From Solimonas sp. SE-A11 (GTDB lineage: Bacteria; Pseudomonadota; Gammaproteobacteria; Nevskiales; Nevskiaceae): a stretch of 64,000 bases of DNA. The notes below the pieces were generated by a model that was not told the DNA's origin, searched no databases, and saw only the letters and a list, made by a program, of their open reading frames with translations. The stretch covers positions 147,078-211,077 of the forward strand of contig NZ_JAUASX010000007.1 in assembly GCF_030345715.1 (NCBI RefSeq). Reading direction: 5' to 3'. Positions 15,566 through 25,107 of the stretch are shown here, in pieces. Position 1 is the stretch's first letter. Every line of letters begins with the position of its first letter. The translations under genes were made by a program, and so were the position numbers.

Positions 15566-16513
15566 ATGTCCCCCGCTCCCGCCTCCATCCTGCTGCCCGC
15601 CGCCACCCCGGCCGAGCTGCTGGCGCGCCTGGAGTTCGGCCGCGCCGACGGCGGCGCGGCCGAGCGCCTGCGCTTCCCGCTGCAGTCCCTGGCGGGCGAG
15701 GCCACCGAGGACTGGCTGGCCGGCGGCCCGGTGGAGACGCTGGTGGCGGAGCCAGGCCTGCAACTGCGCCGCAGCGGCGATTACCTGTTCGGCCTGTTCA
15801 GCGTGCCGGCGGCGCAGTCGGTGGACATGGAGCGCGCCGGCTACCTCGCCTACGGCCGCCTGCTGCGGCTGCTGCGCGAGCGCGGCTACCCGCATGCGCT
15901 GCGCCTGTGGAACTACTTCCATGAAGTGACCGGCGGCGACGGCGACGACGAGCGCTATCGGCGCTTCTGCGTCGGCCGTTACGACGCCATCGCCGCGCCG
16001 GGCTTCGAGCAGCAGCTGCCGGCCGCCACGGTGATCGGCAGCTTCGTGCCGGGCCTGCAGGTCGGCTTCCTGGCCGGCAAGCGCGCAGGCATCCCGGTGG
16101 AGAATCCGCGCCAGGTCAGTGCCTACCGCTATCCGCGCGAGTACAGCCCGCGCGCGCCCAGCTTCGCGCGCGCCACACTGCTGGATCGTTTGCTGCTGGT
16201 CTCCGGCACCGCCAGCGTGGTCGGCCATGCCACGCAGCATCCCTACGACGCGCCCGCGCAGTTGCGCGAGACGGTGGATAACCTGCGGGCACTGCTGGCG
16301 GAAGCGCAGCGGCAGCACTTTGCCGCTGAGCCGGCACTGCGCTGGCAGCCGCGGGCGCTGCGCCTGTACGTGCGCGATGCCGCGCAGGCCGCGTCGCTGC
16401 GCGCGCTGGCGGAATCCCTGCTGGGCACGCCGCTGCCGCTGTCCGTGCTGCACGGCGAAATCTGCCGCCGCGATCTCGAGGTGGAGATCGAAGGCGTGTT
16501 CGAAGCGGTCTGA
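15566..16513 (+). CDS. XanB2/chorismatase-like protein
   Basis: A 315-residue protein of the chorismatase family (FkbO, Hyg5, XanB2). The diagnostic region reads SFARATLLDRLLLVSGTAS followed by VVGHATQHPYD, with a second block ALRLWNYFHEV. Chorismatases cleave chorismate to hydroxybenzoates or dihydroxy-cyclohexadiene carboxylates; XanB2 supplies 3- and 4-hydroxybenzoate for pigment and ubiquinone in xanthomonads. I infer a similar role, possibly the ubiquinone precursor, but the subtype cannot be settled by eye. Start is uncertain: an in-frame GTG at 15554 would add four residues. The gene is convergent with glpK, 10 bases apart. Confidence 0.8.
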   Translation: MSPAPASILLPAATPAELLARLEFGRADGGAAERLRFPLQSLAGEATEDWLAGGPVETLVAEPGLQLRRSGDYLFGLFSVPAAQSVDMERAGYLAYGRLLRLLRERGYPHALRLWNYFHEVTGGDGDDERYRRFCVGRYDAIAAPGFEQQLPAATVIGSFVPGLQVGFLAGKRAGIPVENPRQVSAYRYPREYSPRAPSFARATLLDRLLLVSGTASVVGHATQHPYDAPAQLRETVDNLRALLAEAQRQHFAAEPALRWQPRALRLYVRDAAQAASLRALAESLLGTPLPLSVLHGEICRRDLEVEIEGVFEAV

Positions 16514-16523
16514 GCCGCAGGGG

Positions 16524-17996
16524 TCAGCCGCTCTTCACGCGCTGCACGGCATCCAGCCAACCGGCATAGAGCTGGTCGGCCTTGTTCACGTCCAGCGTCG
16601 GGCTGAAACGGCGCTCGACGCCCCACAGCGCGGAGATCTCGTCCAGGGACTGGTACACGCCGACCTGCAGGCCGGCGAGGAAGGCGGCGCCCAGCGCGGT
16701 GGTCTCCACCGTCTGCGGGCGGATCACGGGAATCTTCAGCATGTCGCTGAGGAACTGCGTCAGCCAGTCGTTGACCACCATGCCGCCGTCCACGCGCAGC
16801 TCGGTGGGCACGATGGAGTCCTGCGACATGGCGTTCATCAGGTCGCGCGTCTGGTAGCAGACCGACTCCAGCGCGGCACGCACGATGTGCGCGATGCCGG
16901 AGTCGCGCGTCAGGCCCAGCACGGCGCCGCGGGCCTGCGGGTCCCAGTAGGGCGCGCCCAGGCCGGTGAAGGCCGGCACCAGGTACACGCCCTGGGTGTC
17001 GGGGATCGACTTGGCCAGGGCCTCGGTCTCGGCCGCGCCGCGGATCAGCTGCATGGCGTCGCGCAGCCACTGCACCGCGGCGCCGGCGACGAAGATCGCG
17101 CCTTCCAGCGCATAGGTGGTCTGGCCGTTCAGGCGATAGGCCACGGTGGACAGCAGGCGGTTGCGCGAGCGCACGAACTCGCTGCCGGTGTTGAGCACCA
17201 TGAAGCAGCCGGTGCCGTAGGTGGACTTGATCATGCCCGGCGAGAAGCAGGCTTGGCCGACCGTGGCGGCCTGCTGGTCGCCGGCGATGCCGCCGATGCG
17301 GATCGCGCCACCGAACAGCTCCGGCAAAGTGCTGCCGTAGTCGGCGGCGCTGTCGCGCACCTCCGGCAGCAGCGCGCGCGGCACCTTGAAGAAGGCCAGC
17401 AGCTCCTCGTCCCAGTCCTGCGTGCGGATGTTGAACAGCGCGGTGCGCGAGGCGTTGGTGGCGTCGGTGGCGTGCAGCTGGCCGCCGCTGAGGTTCCACA
17501 GCAGCCAGGAATCAATGGTGCCGAAGGCCAGCTCGCCGGCCTCGGCGCGGGCGCGGGCGCCGGGCACCTGGTCCAGGATCCAGGCGATCTTGGTGGCGGA
17601 GAAATACGGGTCCAGCAGCAGGCCGGTCTTGTCCGACAGCCAGTTGGAGCGCGACTCGTGCTGCTTGCAGAAGTCGCTGGTGCGGCGGTCCTGCCAGACG
17701 ATGGCGGGATGGATCGGCTGGCCGCTGGCGCGCTCCCAGACCACGGTGGTCTCCCGCTGGTTGGTGATGCCGATGGCGGCGATGTCCCCGGCCGCCAGCT
17801 TGGCGTCGGCCAGCGCGCCCTTCACGCAGGCCAGGGTGTCCTGCCAGATGCGCAGGGCGTCATGCTCCACCCAGCCAGGCTGCGGATAGGACTGCGGCAG
17901 TTCCTGCTGCGAGACGCCCAGCTTGCGGCCCTGCCGGTCGAACACGATGGCGCGGGTGCTGGTCGTGCCCTGGTCGATGGCGAGAAGGGCGGTCAT
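16524..17996 (-). CDS. glpK: Glycerol kinase
   Basis: A 490-residue FGGY-family kinase with the glycerol kinase N-terminus [17 protein letters not shown], substrate residues in [14 protein letters not shown] and IVWQDRRT, and the second-domain loop [13 protein letters not shown]. It phosphorylates glycerol to glycerol 3-phosphate with ATP in the cytoplasm. Length is typical. GGAG lies 7 bases upstream of the ATG at 17996; residues before it are not protein-like. No glpD, glpF or glpR is adjacent, so it is a single-gene unit. Confidence 0.95.
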   Translation of the reverse strand: MTALLAIDQGTTSTRAIVFDRQGRKLGVSQQELPQSYPQPGWVEHDALRIWQDTLACVKGALADAKLAAGDIAAIGITNQRETTVVWERASGQPIHPAIVWQDRRTSDFCKQHESRSNWLSDKTGLLLDPYFSATKIAWILDQVPGARARAEAGELAFGTIDSWLLWNLSGGQLHATDATNASRTALFNIRTQDWDEELLAFFKVPRALLPEVRDSAADYGSTLPELFGGAIRIGGIAGDQQAATVGQACFSPGMIKSTYGTGCFMVLNTGSEFVRSRNRLLSTVAYRLNGQTTYALEGAIFVAGAAVQWLRDAMQLIRGAAETEALAKSIPDTQGVYLVPAFTGLGAPYWDPQARGAVLGLTRDSGIAHIVRAALESVCYQTRDLMNAMSQDSIVPTELRVDGGMVVNDWLTQFLSDMLKIPVIRPQTVETTALGAAFLAGLQVGVYQSLDEISALWGVERRFSPTLDVNKADQLYAGWLDAVQRVKSG

Positions 17997-18152
17997 GGAG
18001 GGGCTCCGGCGGGCTGCATGGGCCGGGAAGCGTAGCAAGCCGGGGGACGGAAGCAACCGCCAGGGAACCCCCGGGGGCCGGGCGGGTCTAGAATGCCGCG
18101 CCGCTGCCGCAGGGCGCGGGGAGCTTCAGACAGGATTCCGGGGATCATCACC

Positions 18153-20345
18153 ATGCTTTCACGCGCCGCCGCACCGGCCTCGCTGCTGGCCGCCACGCTG
18201 CTCGCCGCCTGCGGCAGCGGCGCCGGCAGCGGCGATGCCAACCTCGCCAAGGACCTGGGCAGCGACGCCCCGCGCCTGGCCCTGGAAACCCGCGCGATCC
18301 GCTTCCACGCCCCGGCCAATGGCGCCACCCCGGCCGCCGCCGTCATCAGCGGCGCCATGAGCCGCCAGGCCAGTCCGTTGTTTCTGAGCATCGAGCACGG
18401 CGAGACCGCCATCGCCGGCGTGGACCTGCCGCGCATCGACGGCCTGCAGGCCAGCGGCCAGGTGATCCCGCGCCATCCGCTGAGCCTGGGCGAGGGCGTA
18501 CACCGCGACAGCATCGTGCTGCGCGCCTGCGCCGATTCCGACTGCACGCGGCAGTATCCCGGCAGCCCGGTCACCATCCCGGTGGAATACGTCGTCGGCA
18601 TCCCGGTCACGCCCGGGCGGGTGCGGGTGGAGACGGTGGAAGGCCGCAGCCCGCCGCCACAGGCCCTGCGGCTGGACTACCACGGCGGCAGCGCCTCCTG
18701 GAGCAGCCGCGTGGACTACCAGGGCGCCTCCGGCGGCTGGCTGAGCGTATCGCCGGCCAACGGCGGCAGCCTGCCCGCCACGCTGCAACTGGGCTTCGCC
18801 GCGCAGCGGCCGCAGACCGACGGCAGCTTGCGCTATCACAGCGCCACGCTGAGCTTCCAGGTGGGCGCGCAGGGCGAGCACCGCGAGGTGGGCATCGAAT
18901 ACACCGTGCTGCCGCTGCTGTCGGCCGAGGCCGCCGCGGCCTTCGGCGTCAGCGAGTCCGCGCCTGCGGCGGGACAGGCGCGCCGCGTCGACGTGCGCTC
19001 GCGCGATCCGGAGCGCGACGTGCCCTGGAGCGCTTCGCTGGAAGAGCCGGCCCCGTGGCTGCAGTTGTCGCAGTCCGAGGGCCGGACCGGCGATGCCTCG
19101 CAGCTCGAATACCGCCTGAACGCAGACGCCATTGCCGACCTCCCCAACGGCAACTACTACACCACCATCGTGATCGAGTCCGCGGCCGACGGCGTGTCGC
19201 CGGTCCGCATCCCGGTGGAGCTGACGCTGGACCGCCCCTTCCTGCGCAGCGCGGCGCCGTACCTGCTGCCGGCCGGGCGCGCGGCGCGCGTAGTGCTGTC
19301 CGGCGCCTACTTCGACCAGCTGGACATCCAGGGCCTGCAGGTCGGCACACAGCAGGTCACGACGCTGGAGCGCCGCTCGCCGATGCAACTGCTCGTGGAC
19401 CTGCCGGCGCTGCCGCCCGGCCGCTACCCGCTGCGCCTGACGGTGCCCGGCATGAGCGTGGGCAGCAGCGCGCTGCTGGTGGTACAGGCGCCCTTCAGCT
19501 ATGTCGCCGCCGGCGCGGCGCGCCCGCCGCAAGCACTGCCGGAGTCGCCGCTCGCATACGGCGTGCTCGACGCCGAACGCCACGCCTGCAACTACGCCGC
19601 ACCGGGCGAGCCCGGCATCCCGCTGGCGCAGCTGCGCCACGACGGCAGCCAATGGCGCCATCGCCTGGCACCGCCAGGCCTGGAAACACCGCTGATGCTG
19701 GTGCTGCCCAACGGCGGCCGTGAATTGCTGGCGCTGAGCCCCGACGTGCTGCGCCACCTGGACCCGGTGACGCTGGCGGCGACGCGCCGCACCGTCCCGG
19801 CGCTGCCCGGCACCGACGTCACGCAGGCCCTGGCCGCGGACGACGGCACGGCGCTCTACGTGGTAGGCGACAAAGCCTCCGGCGGGCGCGTGCTGCAGTA
19901 CGAGCCGGCCACCGGCGCGCTCACCGAGCCGGGCGGCTACGCGTTGCCGGGCAGCCTGGCCCTGCTGGCCGGTGATGCCGCCGCGCCGCTGCAGTCCGCG
20001 AGCGATCTGTTCGGCGAGCGCTGGGCCCGGCTCGACGAGCAGCACATCGTCATCAGCGATGCCACCGGGGTGGAGCTGGACCGCGTTGCCGCCCGGCCGG
20101 ATGCCGAGCTGGCCCTCACGCGCGACGGACGCCGTCTGCTGGTGGCCTCGGGCCGCTCCGGGTCCGCGCCGCTGCTGGAGGTCTACGACATCGCCCATGC
20201 CGGGGAAACCGGCTTCGTCATCGGCCCGCCGCAGGTGCTGCCGCTGCCGCCGGGCGAAGCCCGGGGCCGCGTGCTCAACCTGGAGGAGACCGAGTCGGTT
20301 TACTGCGGCCCGCGCGGCGTGGCGGCGGTGACGCTGCCGCGCTGA
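18153..20345 (+). CDS. Large lipoprotein with repeated beta-sandwich-like domains
   Basis: A 730-residue lipoprotein: signal MLSRAAAPASLLAATLLAAC with lipobox LAAC (Cys20). The body has repeated segments of the BACON/Ig type, for example GGWLSVSPANGGSLPATLQL near 205 and APWLQLSQSEG near 310, then an IPT-like stretch (SAAPYLLPAGRAARVVLSG), and a C-terminal part with propeller-like repeats (LAADDGTALYVVGDK, LALTRDGRRLLVASG). Such proteins are usually surface or outer-membrane anchored and bind glycans or proteins, but I do not recognise a specific function. It is monocistronic; a TCTAGAAT box upstream could be its -10. Confidence 0.75.
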   Translation: MLSRAAAPASLLAATLLAACGSGAGSGDANLAKDLGSDAPRLALETRAIRFHAPANGATPAAAVISGAMSRQASPLFLSIEHGETAIAGVDLPRIDGLQASGQVIPRHPLSLGEGVHRDSIVLRACADSDCTRQYPGSPVTIPVEYVVGIPVTPGRVRVETVEGRSPPPQALRLDYHGGSASWSSRVDYQGASGGWLSVSPANGGSLPATLQLGFAAQRPQTDGSLRYHSATLSFQVGAQGEHREVGIEYTVLPLLSAEAAAAFGVSESAPAAGQARRVDVRSRDPERDVPWSASLEEPAPWLQLSQSEGRTGDASQLEYRLNADAIADLPNGNYYTTIVIESAADGVSPVRIPVELTLDRPFLRSAAPYLLPAGRAARVVLSGAYFDQLDIQGLQVGTQQVTTLERRSPMQLLVDLPALPPGRYPLRLTVPGMSVGSSALLVVQAPFSYVAAGAARPPQALPESPLAYGVLDAERHACNYAAPGEPGIPLAQLRHDGSQWRHRLAPPGLETPLMLVLPNGGRELLALSPDVLRHLDPVTLAATRRTVPALPGTDVTQALAADDGTALYVVGDKASGGRVLQYEPATGALTEPGGYALPGSLALLAGDAAAPLQSASDLFGERWARLDEQHIVISDATGVELDRVAARPDAELALTRDGRRLLVASGRSGSAPLLEVYDIAHAGETGFVIGPPQVLPLPPGEARGRVLNLEETESVYCGPRGVAAVTLPR

Positions 20346-20430
20346 GCGTTTCCCTTGCGGTTGATGGCCGCTTGAGATTTGCCGCGGCGCTGGCGTATCG
20401 GGCGCAGGATTTCTTCCTGCCGAGCCCGCC

Positions 20431-20997
20431 ATGACCCTTCGCGCTGTCCTGCTGCTGACTGTCCTGCTGGCAGGCTGCCGGGCCGCGCCGCTGCGCCCGC
20501 CGCCGCCGGACCAGGTGCCGGGCTGGATACAGGTCAGCGCCTATTCCTACGAGCAGGAAGCGCCGGGCCTGGGCTCTAGCCGTAAGTACGAAGGGCCGGC
20601 GGGCTTCATCGACGTCTATCGCTACGACCTGCGCCAACGCCAGGGTCTGGGTGATGCAGCCTTCAGCCCGCACTTCCTTTCGACCATCGAGGATGTGAAG
20701 TAGATCGCGGCGCAGGGGCGCTACAGCGGGCTGAAGATCGGGCCGGTGCGCGACGTGGTCATCGCCGGGGTGCCGTTCCGCACGATGTCCTGCCACTTCC
20801 GCGCGCATGGCCGCGAAATGCAATCGCTGACCTACCTGACAGCCACTGGCAACCGCCCGCTGAAGCACCGCATGTCGTTTTTCGAGCCGCTGGGGATGGA
20901 TCCGGCCGAGATGACGCGGCGCTTCATCGAAACCGACCTGTCACGGCCGCCGGCCGAAGGCAACGAACCGCTGCCTCCTCCGGGGTCGAGTCTCTAG
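20431..20997 (+). pseudogene. Lipoprotein gene interrupted by an in-frame TAG
   Basis: The frame starts with a lipoprotein signal (MTLRAVLLLTVLLAGC, Cys16) and runs 90 codons to TAG at 20701-20703. The same frame then stays open for 97 more codons to a natural stop at 20997, with similar composition and good protein character (GLKIGPVRDVVIAGVPFRT). The context AAG TAG ATC needs only one C-to-T change from CAG. So this is one gene of 188 codons with a nonsense mutation, or one read through by a suppressor. The complete protein would be a small outer-membrane or periplasmic lipoprotein of unknown function. No homologous family is recognised. Confidence 0.8.
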
Positions 20998-21012
20998 GCC
21001 CGTGTCCGGCCG

Positions 21013-22308
21013 CTATTCCTCGGTCTCGGAATCGTCGAAGCAGACGCGCAGCTTGTCGATGCGGCGGCCGTCCAGCGCCATCACTTCGAAGCGCCAGTCG
21101 CCCATGCGCGCGGTCTCGCCCAGCCGCGGGATGTGGCCGAGCACGGACAGCACCAGGCCGGCGGCGGTCTCGTAGTCGCGCTCCTCGGGCAGGCGCATGC
21201 TCAGCAGGGCGCCCATCTCGTCCACCGACAGCTTGCCGTCGACCAGCCAACTGCCATCGTCCTGCCGTGCTACGCCAGGGCGCGGCTCATCGCCGCGGTG
21301 GAATTCACCGGCGATGGCGGACAGCACATCGGTCACGGTGATCAGGCCCTGCAGGCTGCCGAACTCATCCACCACGATGGCGGCATGCAGCGGCGTATCG
21401 CGCAGCTCGCGCATGGCGTCCACGGCATCCAGGCTGTCGGGCACCACCAGCGCGTCGACCACGAATTTGGCCGGCTCGATCTGGCCGGCACCATCGAGCA
21501 GCGCGTCGATCAGGCGCTTGGCGGAGACCAAGCCGACGAAATGATCGACGTCGCCGCGCGCCGCCACCAGCTTGGTGTGGTTGCTGGCACGCAGCATGGC
21601 ATGCTGGGCCTCCAGCGGCTCGTCCAGGTCCAGCCAGTCGAGCTGGTTGCGCGGGGTCATCAGCGCACGCACGCTGCGGTCGCCCAGGCGCATGACGCCG
21701 GCGATCATGGTCTGCTCCTCGGGGCGGACGACGCCGCTGGAAGCGGCCTCTTCCACCAGCGCGTGGATTTCCTCGTCGGTGATGCGGCCCTCGCCCTCGC
21801 GACGTTTCGGCAGCAGGCTCAGGAAAAGCGCGCTGGATTTCTCCAGCACCCAGACCAGCGGCGCGGCCAGGCGCGACAGCATCCGCATCGGCGGCGCCAC
21901 CAGCACGGCGACGCGCTCGGGGTAGCGTAGCGCCACCTGCTTGGGCACCAGCTCGCCAATGATCAGGGACATATAGGTGATGGTGGCCACAACCAGGCCC
22001 AGGGCGATGTCGTTGGCGTATTCCGCCGATACGCCCTGCTCAACGAAGTAGACCCCCAGCGGCTCGGCCAGCACGGCGCCGGAATAGGCACCGGCGAAGA
22101 CGCCGACCAGGGTGATGCCGATCTGAACGGTGCTGAGGAAGCGACCCGGGCGTTCCTGCAATTCCAGTGCGGTGCGCGCTCCGGAGATCCCCTGCTGCTG
22201 CATCGCCTGCAGGCGCGCCTTGCGCGAGGAGACCACCGCCAGCTCGGACATGGCCAGCATGCCATTGAGCAGCACCAGGCCCACCACCACCAGAATGTCA
22301 AAAAACAC
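21013..22308 (-). CDS. CNNM/CorC family membrane protein (DUF21, CBS, CorC_HlyC)
   Basis: A 431-residue protein with an N-terminal DUF21 membrane domain (four hydrophobic segments, residues 1 to about 150), a CBS pair (about 200-320, including VFLV-like core MTPRNQLDWLDLDEP and IVVDEFGSLQGLITVTDVL) and a C-terminal CorC_HlyC domain ending DDSETEE. Proteins of this layout take part in Mg2+/Co2+ efflux; older annotations call them hemolysins. The start is GTG at 22308 (MFFDILVVVGLVLLNG), supported by the immediate first helix. It stands alone on its strand. Confidence 0.88.
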   Translation of the reverse strand: MFFDILVVVGLVLLNGMLAMSELAVVSSRKARLQAMQQQGISGARTALELQERPGRFLSTVQIGITLVGVFAGAYSGAVLAEPLGVYFVEQGVSAEYANDIALGLVVATITYMSLIIGELVPKQVALRYPERVAVLVAPPMRMLSRLAAPLVWVLEKSSALFLSLLPKRREGEGRITDEEIHALVEEAASSGVVRPEEQTMIAGVMRLGDRSVRALMTPRNQLDWLDLDEPLEAQHAMLRASNHTKLVAARGDVDHFVGLVSAKRLIDALLDGAGQIEPAKFVVDALVVPDSLDAVDAMRELRDTPLHAAIVVDEFGSLQGLITVTDVLSAIAGEFHRGDEPRPGVARQDDGSWLVDGKLSVDEMGALLSMRLPEERDYETAAGLVLSVLGHIPRLGETARMGDWRFEVMALDGRRIDKLRVCFDDSETEE

Positions 22309-22452
22309 TTAAGAGTCGACTCGCCACCTTGGGAAGGCCATTCTAGTATGAACCTTGCTTCAACTCCGCGACGGCCCCTCCCCCGCTCCGGGTAGGGCGG
22401 CAACCCCCTCCTGGGGCACAATCCGGCCATGCCGCGGCCCTGGAGGAATGCC

Positions 22453-22686
22453 ATGACGCAGGAAGCCTGCCCCTTTGAGTTCAACTTCGACCCCGCCACT
22501 TTCAAGGTCGGCGATACGGTCAGCTACCGCGTGCCGCGCTTCATGGGCATGCCCTTCGCCGCCACCATCCAGGCGGTGCACGAGGACCATATCGAGATCG
22601 TGGATGCCAGCGAGCCGGGCCGCGCCATGCGGGCGACGCGGGAGAGCCGGCCGGTGGTAAGCGACGCGGACGCCGGCGTCGCCTGA
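22453..22686 (+). CDS. Small conserved-looking hypothetical protein
   Basis: A 77-residue acidic protein (starts MTQEACPFEF) with no signal peptide or membrane segment. The core reads FKVGDTVSYRVPRFMGMPF and then EDHIEIVDASEPG, suggesting a small beta-barrel (SH3-like or KOW-like) fold. GGAGG sits 7 bases upstream of the ATG, which supports real translation. It is followed by a repeat region and the convergent luciferase-like gene. Family not recognised. Confidence 0.6.
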   Translation: MTQEACPFEFNFDPATFKVGDTVSYRVPRFMGMPFAATIQAVHEDHIEIVDASEPGRAMRATRESRPVVSDADAGVA

Positions 22687-22690
22687 CGGC

Positions 22691-22770
22691 GACGTGGGTC
22701 GTGGAAGCGGCCTTGGTCGCGATCGTCCCACGTCGCCTAAAAAAGATCGCGACTTGCGTCGCTCCCACGC
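22691..22770. repeat. Imperfect palindromic repeat, GTCGCGATC type
   Basis: GTCGCGATC (22716-22724) and GATCGCGAC (22745-22753) form perfect 9-bp arms; the flanks (GACGTGGGTCGTGG and GCGTCGCTCCCACGC) pair less well. It lies between two convergent genes and includes AAAAAA in the loop region. Confidence 0.55.
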
Positions 22771-22775
22771 AATGC

Positions 22776-23771
22776 TCAGGCGCTGAACGCCTCCGCGATC
22801 AGCTCGTAGCTGCGCATGCGCTCGGCGTGGCCGTGCATGTTGCTGACGACCATCACCTCGTCAGCCCCGGCATCGTGCGCCATCTCCTGGATGCGCGCCC
22901 GCACGGTCGCGGGATCGCCCACGATGCTGCGCTTGCGCAGGTCACGCACCACCACGCGCTCATCCTCGCTGTAGGGATAGGCCTGGGCTTCTTCCGGGCT
23001 CGGCAGCGGCAGGAACTCGCCGCGGTGGATGCGCAGCCAGGCCAGGTCCATGGTGCTGGCGAGGTGGTCGGCCTCTTCCAGGGTCGGCGCACAGACCGCC
23101 GCCACGCCAAGGATTGCGTGCGGCCGCGGGAATTGCGCGGAGGGCTCGAAGCTGTCGCGGTAGCGGTTGAAGGCCGGCGCCGCCGGGGCCGGGCTGAAAT
23201 GGCTGGCGAAGGCATAGCCCATGCCGGCCATGCCGGAAAGCTGCGCGCTGGCGCCGCTGGAACCGAGGATCCACACCGGCGGCAGCGGCACCTGCTCCGG
23301 CATGGCCAGCACGTTGCGCGAGGGGTGGTCGGCACCAAACTCGGACTGTCCGCAGTAGGCCAGCAGCTCCGACAGCAGCGCCGGGAAGCGCACGCCGTCC
23401 ACCGCGCGCAGCGCGCGGCTGGCGGCGTAGTCCGAGCCCGGCGCGCGGCCCAGGCCCAGGTCGATGCGGCCCGGGAACAGGGCTTCCAGCGTGCGGAAAT
23501 TCTCCGCCACGCGCAGCGGAGGATGGTTGGGCAGCATGATACCGCCGGAGCCCACGCGGATTTTCTCCGTGGCGGCGGCGACATGACCGATGAGGATTTC
23601 CGGAGCGGAGCTGGCCACGCTGGGCATGCTGTGATGCTCGGCGAACCAGTAGCGCACATAGCCGAGCAGCTCGGCCAGGCGCGCCAGTTCCGCCGTGCGG
23701 CGCAGGGCCTCGGCGGCGCTGCCGCCGGCGGGCACGGGAGCCAGGTCCAGGACCGAAAGTGCGGGTTTCAT
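22776..23771 (-). CDS. LLM class flavin-dependent oxidoreductase (luciferase-like)
   Basis: A 331-residue bacterial-luciferase-like protein: N-terminus [20 protein letters not shown], the [16 protein letters not shown] block (residues about 43-60) typical of the MsnO8/YwcA-like group, [17 protein letters not shown], and [12 protein letters not shown]. These enzymes use reduced FMN to oxidise small molecules; the natural substrate is usually unknown. The C-terminal [15 protein letters not shown] is also typical. It starts 33 bases after the end of the UDG-like gene, and both are on the minus strand. Confidence 0.88.
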   Translation of the reverse strand: MKPALSVLDLAPVPAGGSAAEALRRTAELARLAELLGYVRYWFAEHHSMPSVASSAPEILIGHVAAATEKIRVGSGGIMLPNHPPLRVAENFRTLEALFPGRIDLGLGRAPGSDYAASRALRAVDGVRFPALLSELLAYCGQSEFGADHPSRNVLAMPEQVPLPPVWILGSSGASAQLSGMAGMGYAFASHFSPAPAAPAFNRYRDSFEPSAQFPRPHAILGVAAVCAPTLEEADHLASTMDLAWLRIHRGEFLPLPSPEEAQAYPYSEDERVVVRDLRKRSIVGDPATVRARIQEMAHDAGADEVMVVSNMHGHAERMRSYELIAEAFSA

Positions 23772-23804
23772 GTCAGTGGGACCTCCGGCCGCGACGAGAA
23801 TTCA

Positions 23805-24503
23805 CTAGGGCAGCGCCAGGTTGTCCGCGCGCACGTCGAGCTGCGCCAGGCGCGCATCCAGCAATCCGGGGAAGCGCGCATACCAGGTGGCGTTGAGCGG
23901 CGACGGGTGCGGCAGCGGGTAGATGTGGAACTGGCGTGAGCGGCCGTCGTCGGTGGCCAGCGTCACCGCCACCGACTCCTCGAAACGGCCCTCGCTCTCC
24001 CAGAAGGCCTCCAGGCGCTCGCGCTCGACCTTGGTCTGGCCGATGCCGAACCACAGGAAGGCCTCGCGGCCCAGGGTGATGATGCGGTCGCCGCGCCAGT
24101 GGCCCACCAGCAGCTCGCGCATCAGCGGGTGGAAGCGCTGCTTCACCTTGGTGGACCAGGCCTTGTTGCCCAGCGGCTTGTAGGGGACGGTGTTGGCCCA
24201 GTAAAAGTCGCGGCCGACGACACGCGAGGCCTCGAAGTCCGGCAGCGGCTTGCCGCCGTGCAGGCGGCGATAGAGCGCGCGGCGAACATGCTGCCCGCCG
24301 GCACCGATGAAAGGCTCGCCGTGCTGCACCTCGTCGCGGCCGGGGTCGCGGCCGAAGAAGCCGATGCGGGCGTCGGCACGGCCCAGGCCGATCACCGGGT
24401 CCAGCGGGTCTTTGCCGTGCTGCTGGTAGACGTCGACGTCGATACCGGGCGTGACGGCCGCGAGTTCGCGGAAGCCCTGCAACTGCAGGCCGGTGAGCAC
24501 CAT
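23805..24503 (-). CDS. Uracil-DNA-glycosylase superfamily protein
   Basis: A 232-residue protein with both motifs of the UDG superfamily: GRDPGRDE with HGEPFIGAGG (about 51-70), corresponding to the GxxPGxxE water-activating loop, and HPSPLNATW near residue 203, the DNA-intercalating loop. The core strand YWANTVPYKPLGNKAWS fits families 4/5 more than family 1. Activity on uracil is inferred, not certain, since distant members excise other bases. It has an unusual N-terminal extension before motif A (about 45 residues). Upstream of the luciferase-like gene on the same strand. Confidence 0.75.
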   Translation of the reverse strand: MVLTGLQLQGFRELAAVTPGIDVDVYQQHGKDPLDPVIGLGRADARIGFFGRDPGRDEVQHGEPFIGAGGQHVRRALYRRLHGGKPLPDFEASRVVGRDFYWANTVPYKPLGNKAWSTKVKQRFHPLMRELLVGHWRGDRIITLGREAFLWFGIGQTKVERERLEAFWESEGRFEESVAVTLATDDGRSRQFHIYPLPHPSPLNATWYARFPGLLDARLAQLDVRADNLALP

Positions 24504-24543
24504 GCTTGAAGATCCTGTGGCGGGTGGGGCCCGCCATGATCGC

Positions 24544-25029
24544 CTATTTGGGACGCTGGATGGTCGGCTCGAGGTTGGCCAGCACCTCGCGCGCGTCGAA
24601 GGCCTCCGGCCGGTTGGGGGGCTTCTTCCCGGCGAACATCAGCACGTCCATCTGCGCCAGCGAGGGCTCGTCGCCGCCGATCACGGTGCCCAGGCCGATG
24701 CCGACACCGGAATGGCCGCCGGAGCCGAAGCCGAAGCTGACGCCGCCACCGCTGCCGGAGCGCGGCTGAGGCGTCTCCACGTCGCGGCCCGCCACCAGGA
24801 AGTAGCCGTAGCCGTTCTGCACGGTGAGCTCCGCCGCGCGGTACATCAGGTAGTTCTCCACCGTGGCCCGCGGCGTCTTGCCGCTGCCGGTGAAGCGCAC
24901 GCGGTAGCGATTGGCCTCCAGCTTCTGCTCGGCATAGCCCAGGCCGCCGTCGACCGGCTGGTAGGGCGTGACCGTGGCGCAGGCCGACAGGGCCAGGGTG
25001 GCGGCAAGTAGCAATAGAGGCTTTTTCAT
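24544..25029 (-). CDS. CC0125/CC1285 family lipoprotein
   Basis: A 161-residue lipoprotein: MKKPLLLLAATLALSAC gives lipobox LSAC (Cys17). The next region TPYQPVDGGLGYAEQKLEAN and YRVRFTGSGKTPRATVENYL plus YRAAELTVQNGYGYFLV match the family named after Caulobacter CC0125/CC1285. A glycine/serine-rich stretch (about 98-120) lies in the middle. Function is unknown; the protein should sit in the periplasm or outer membrane. The upstream in-frame region is shadow sequence and was not included. Confidence 0.78.
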   Translation of the reverse strand: MKKPLLLLAATLALSACATVTPYQPVDGGLGYAEQKLEANRYRVRFTGSGKTPRATVENYLMYRAAELTVQNGYGYFLVAGRDVETPQPRSGSGGGVSFGFGSGGHSGVGIGLGTVIGGDEPSLAQMDVLMFAGKKPPNRPEAFDAREVLANLEPTIQRPK

Positions 25030-25107
25030 GGGCGTTCCCAGGCTTTTGCTGTCATCTAAGGCCGGCATACGGTCGAAAGGTTCCGGCGGAGACGCTACCC
25101 TGCGCCC

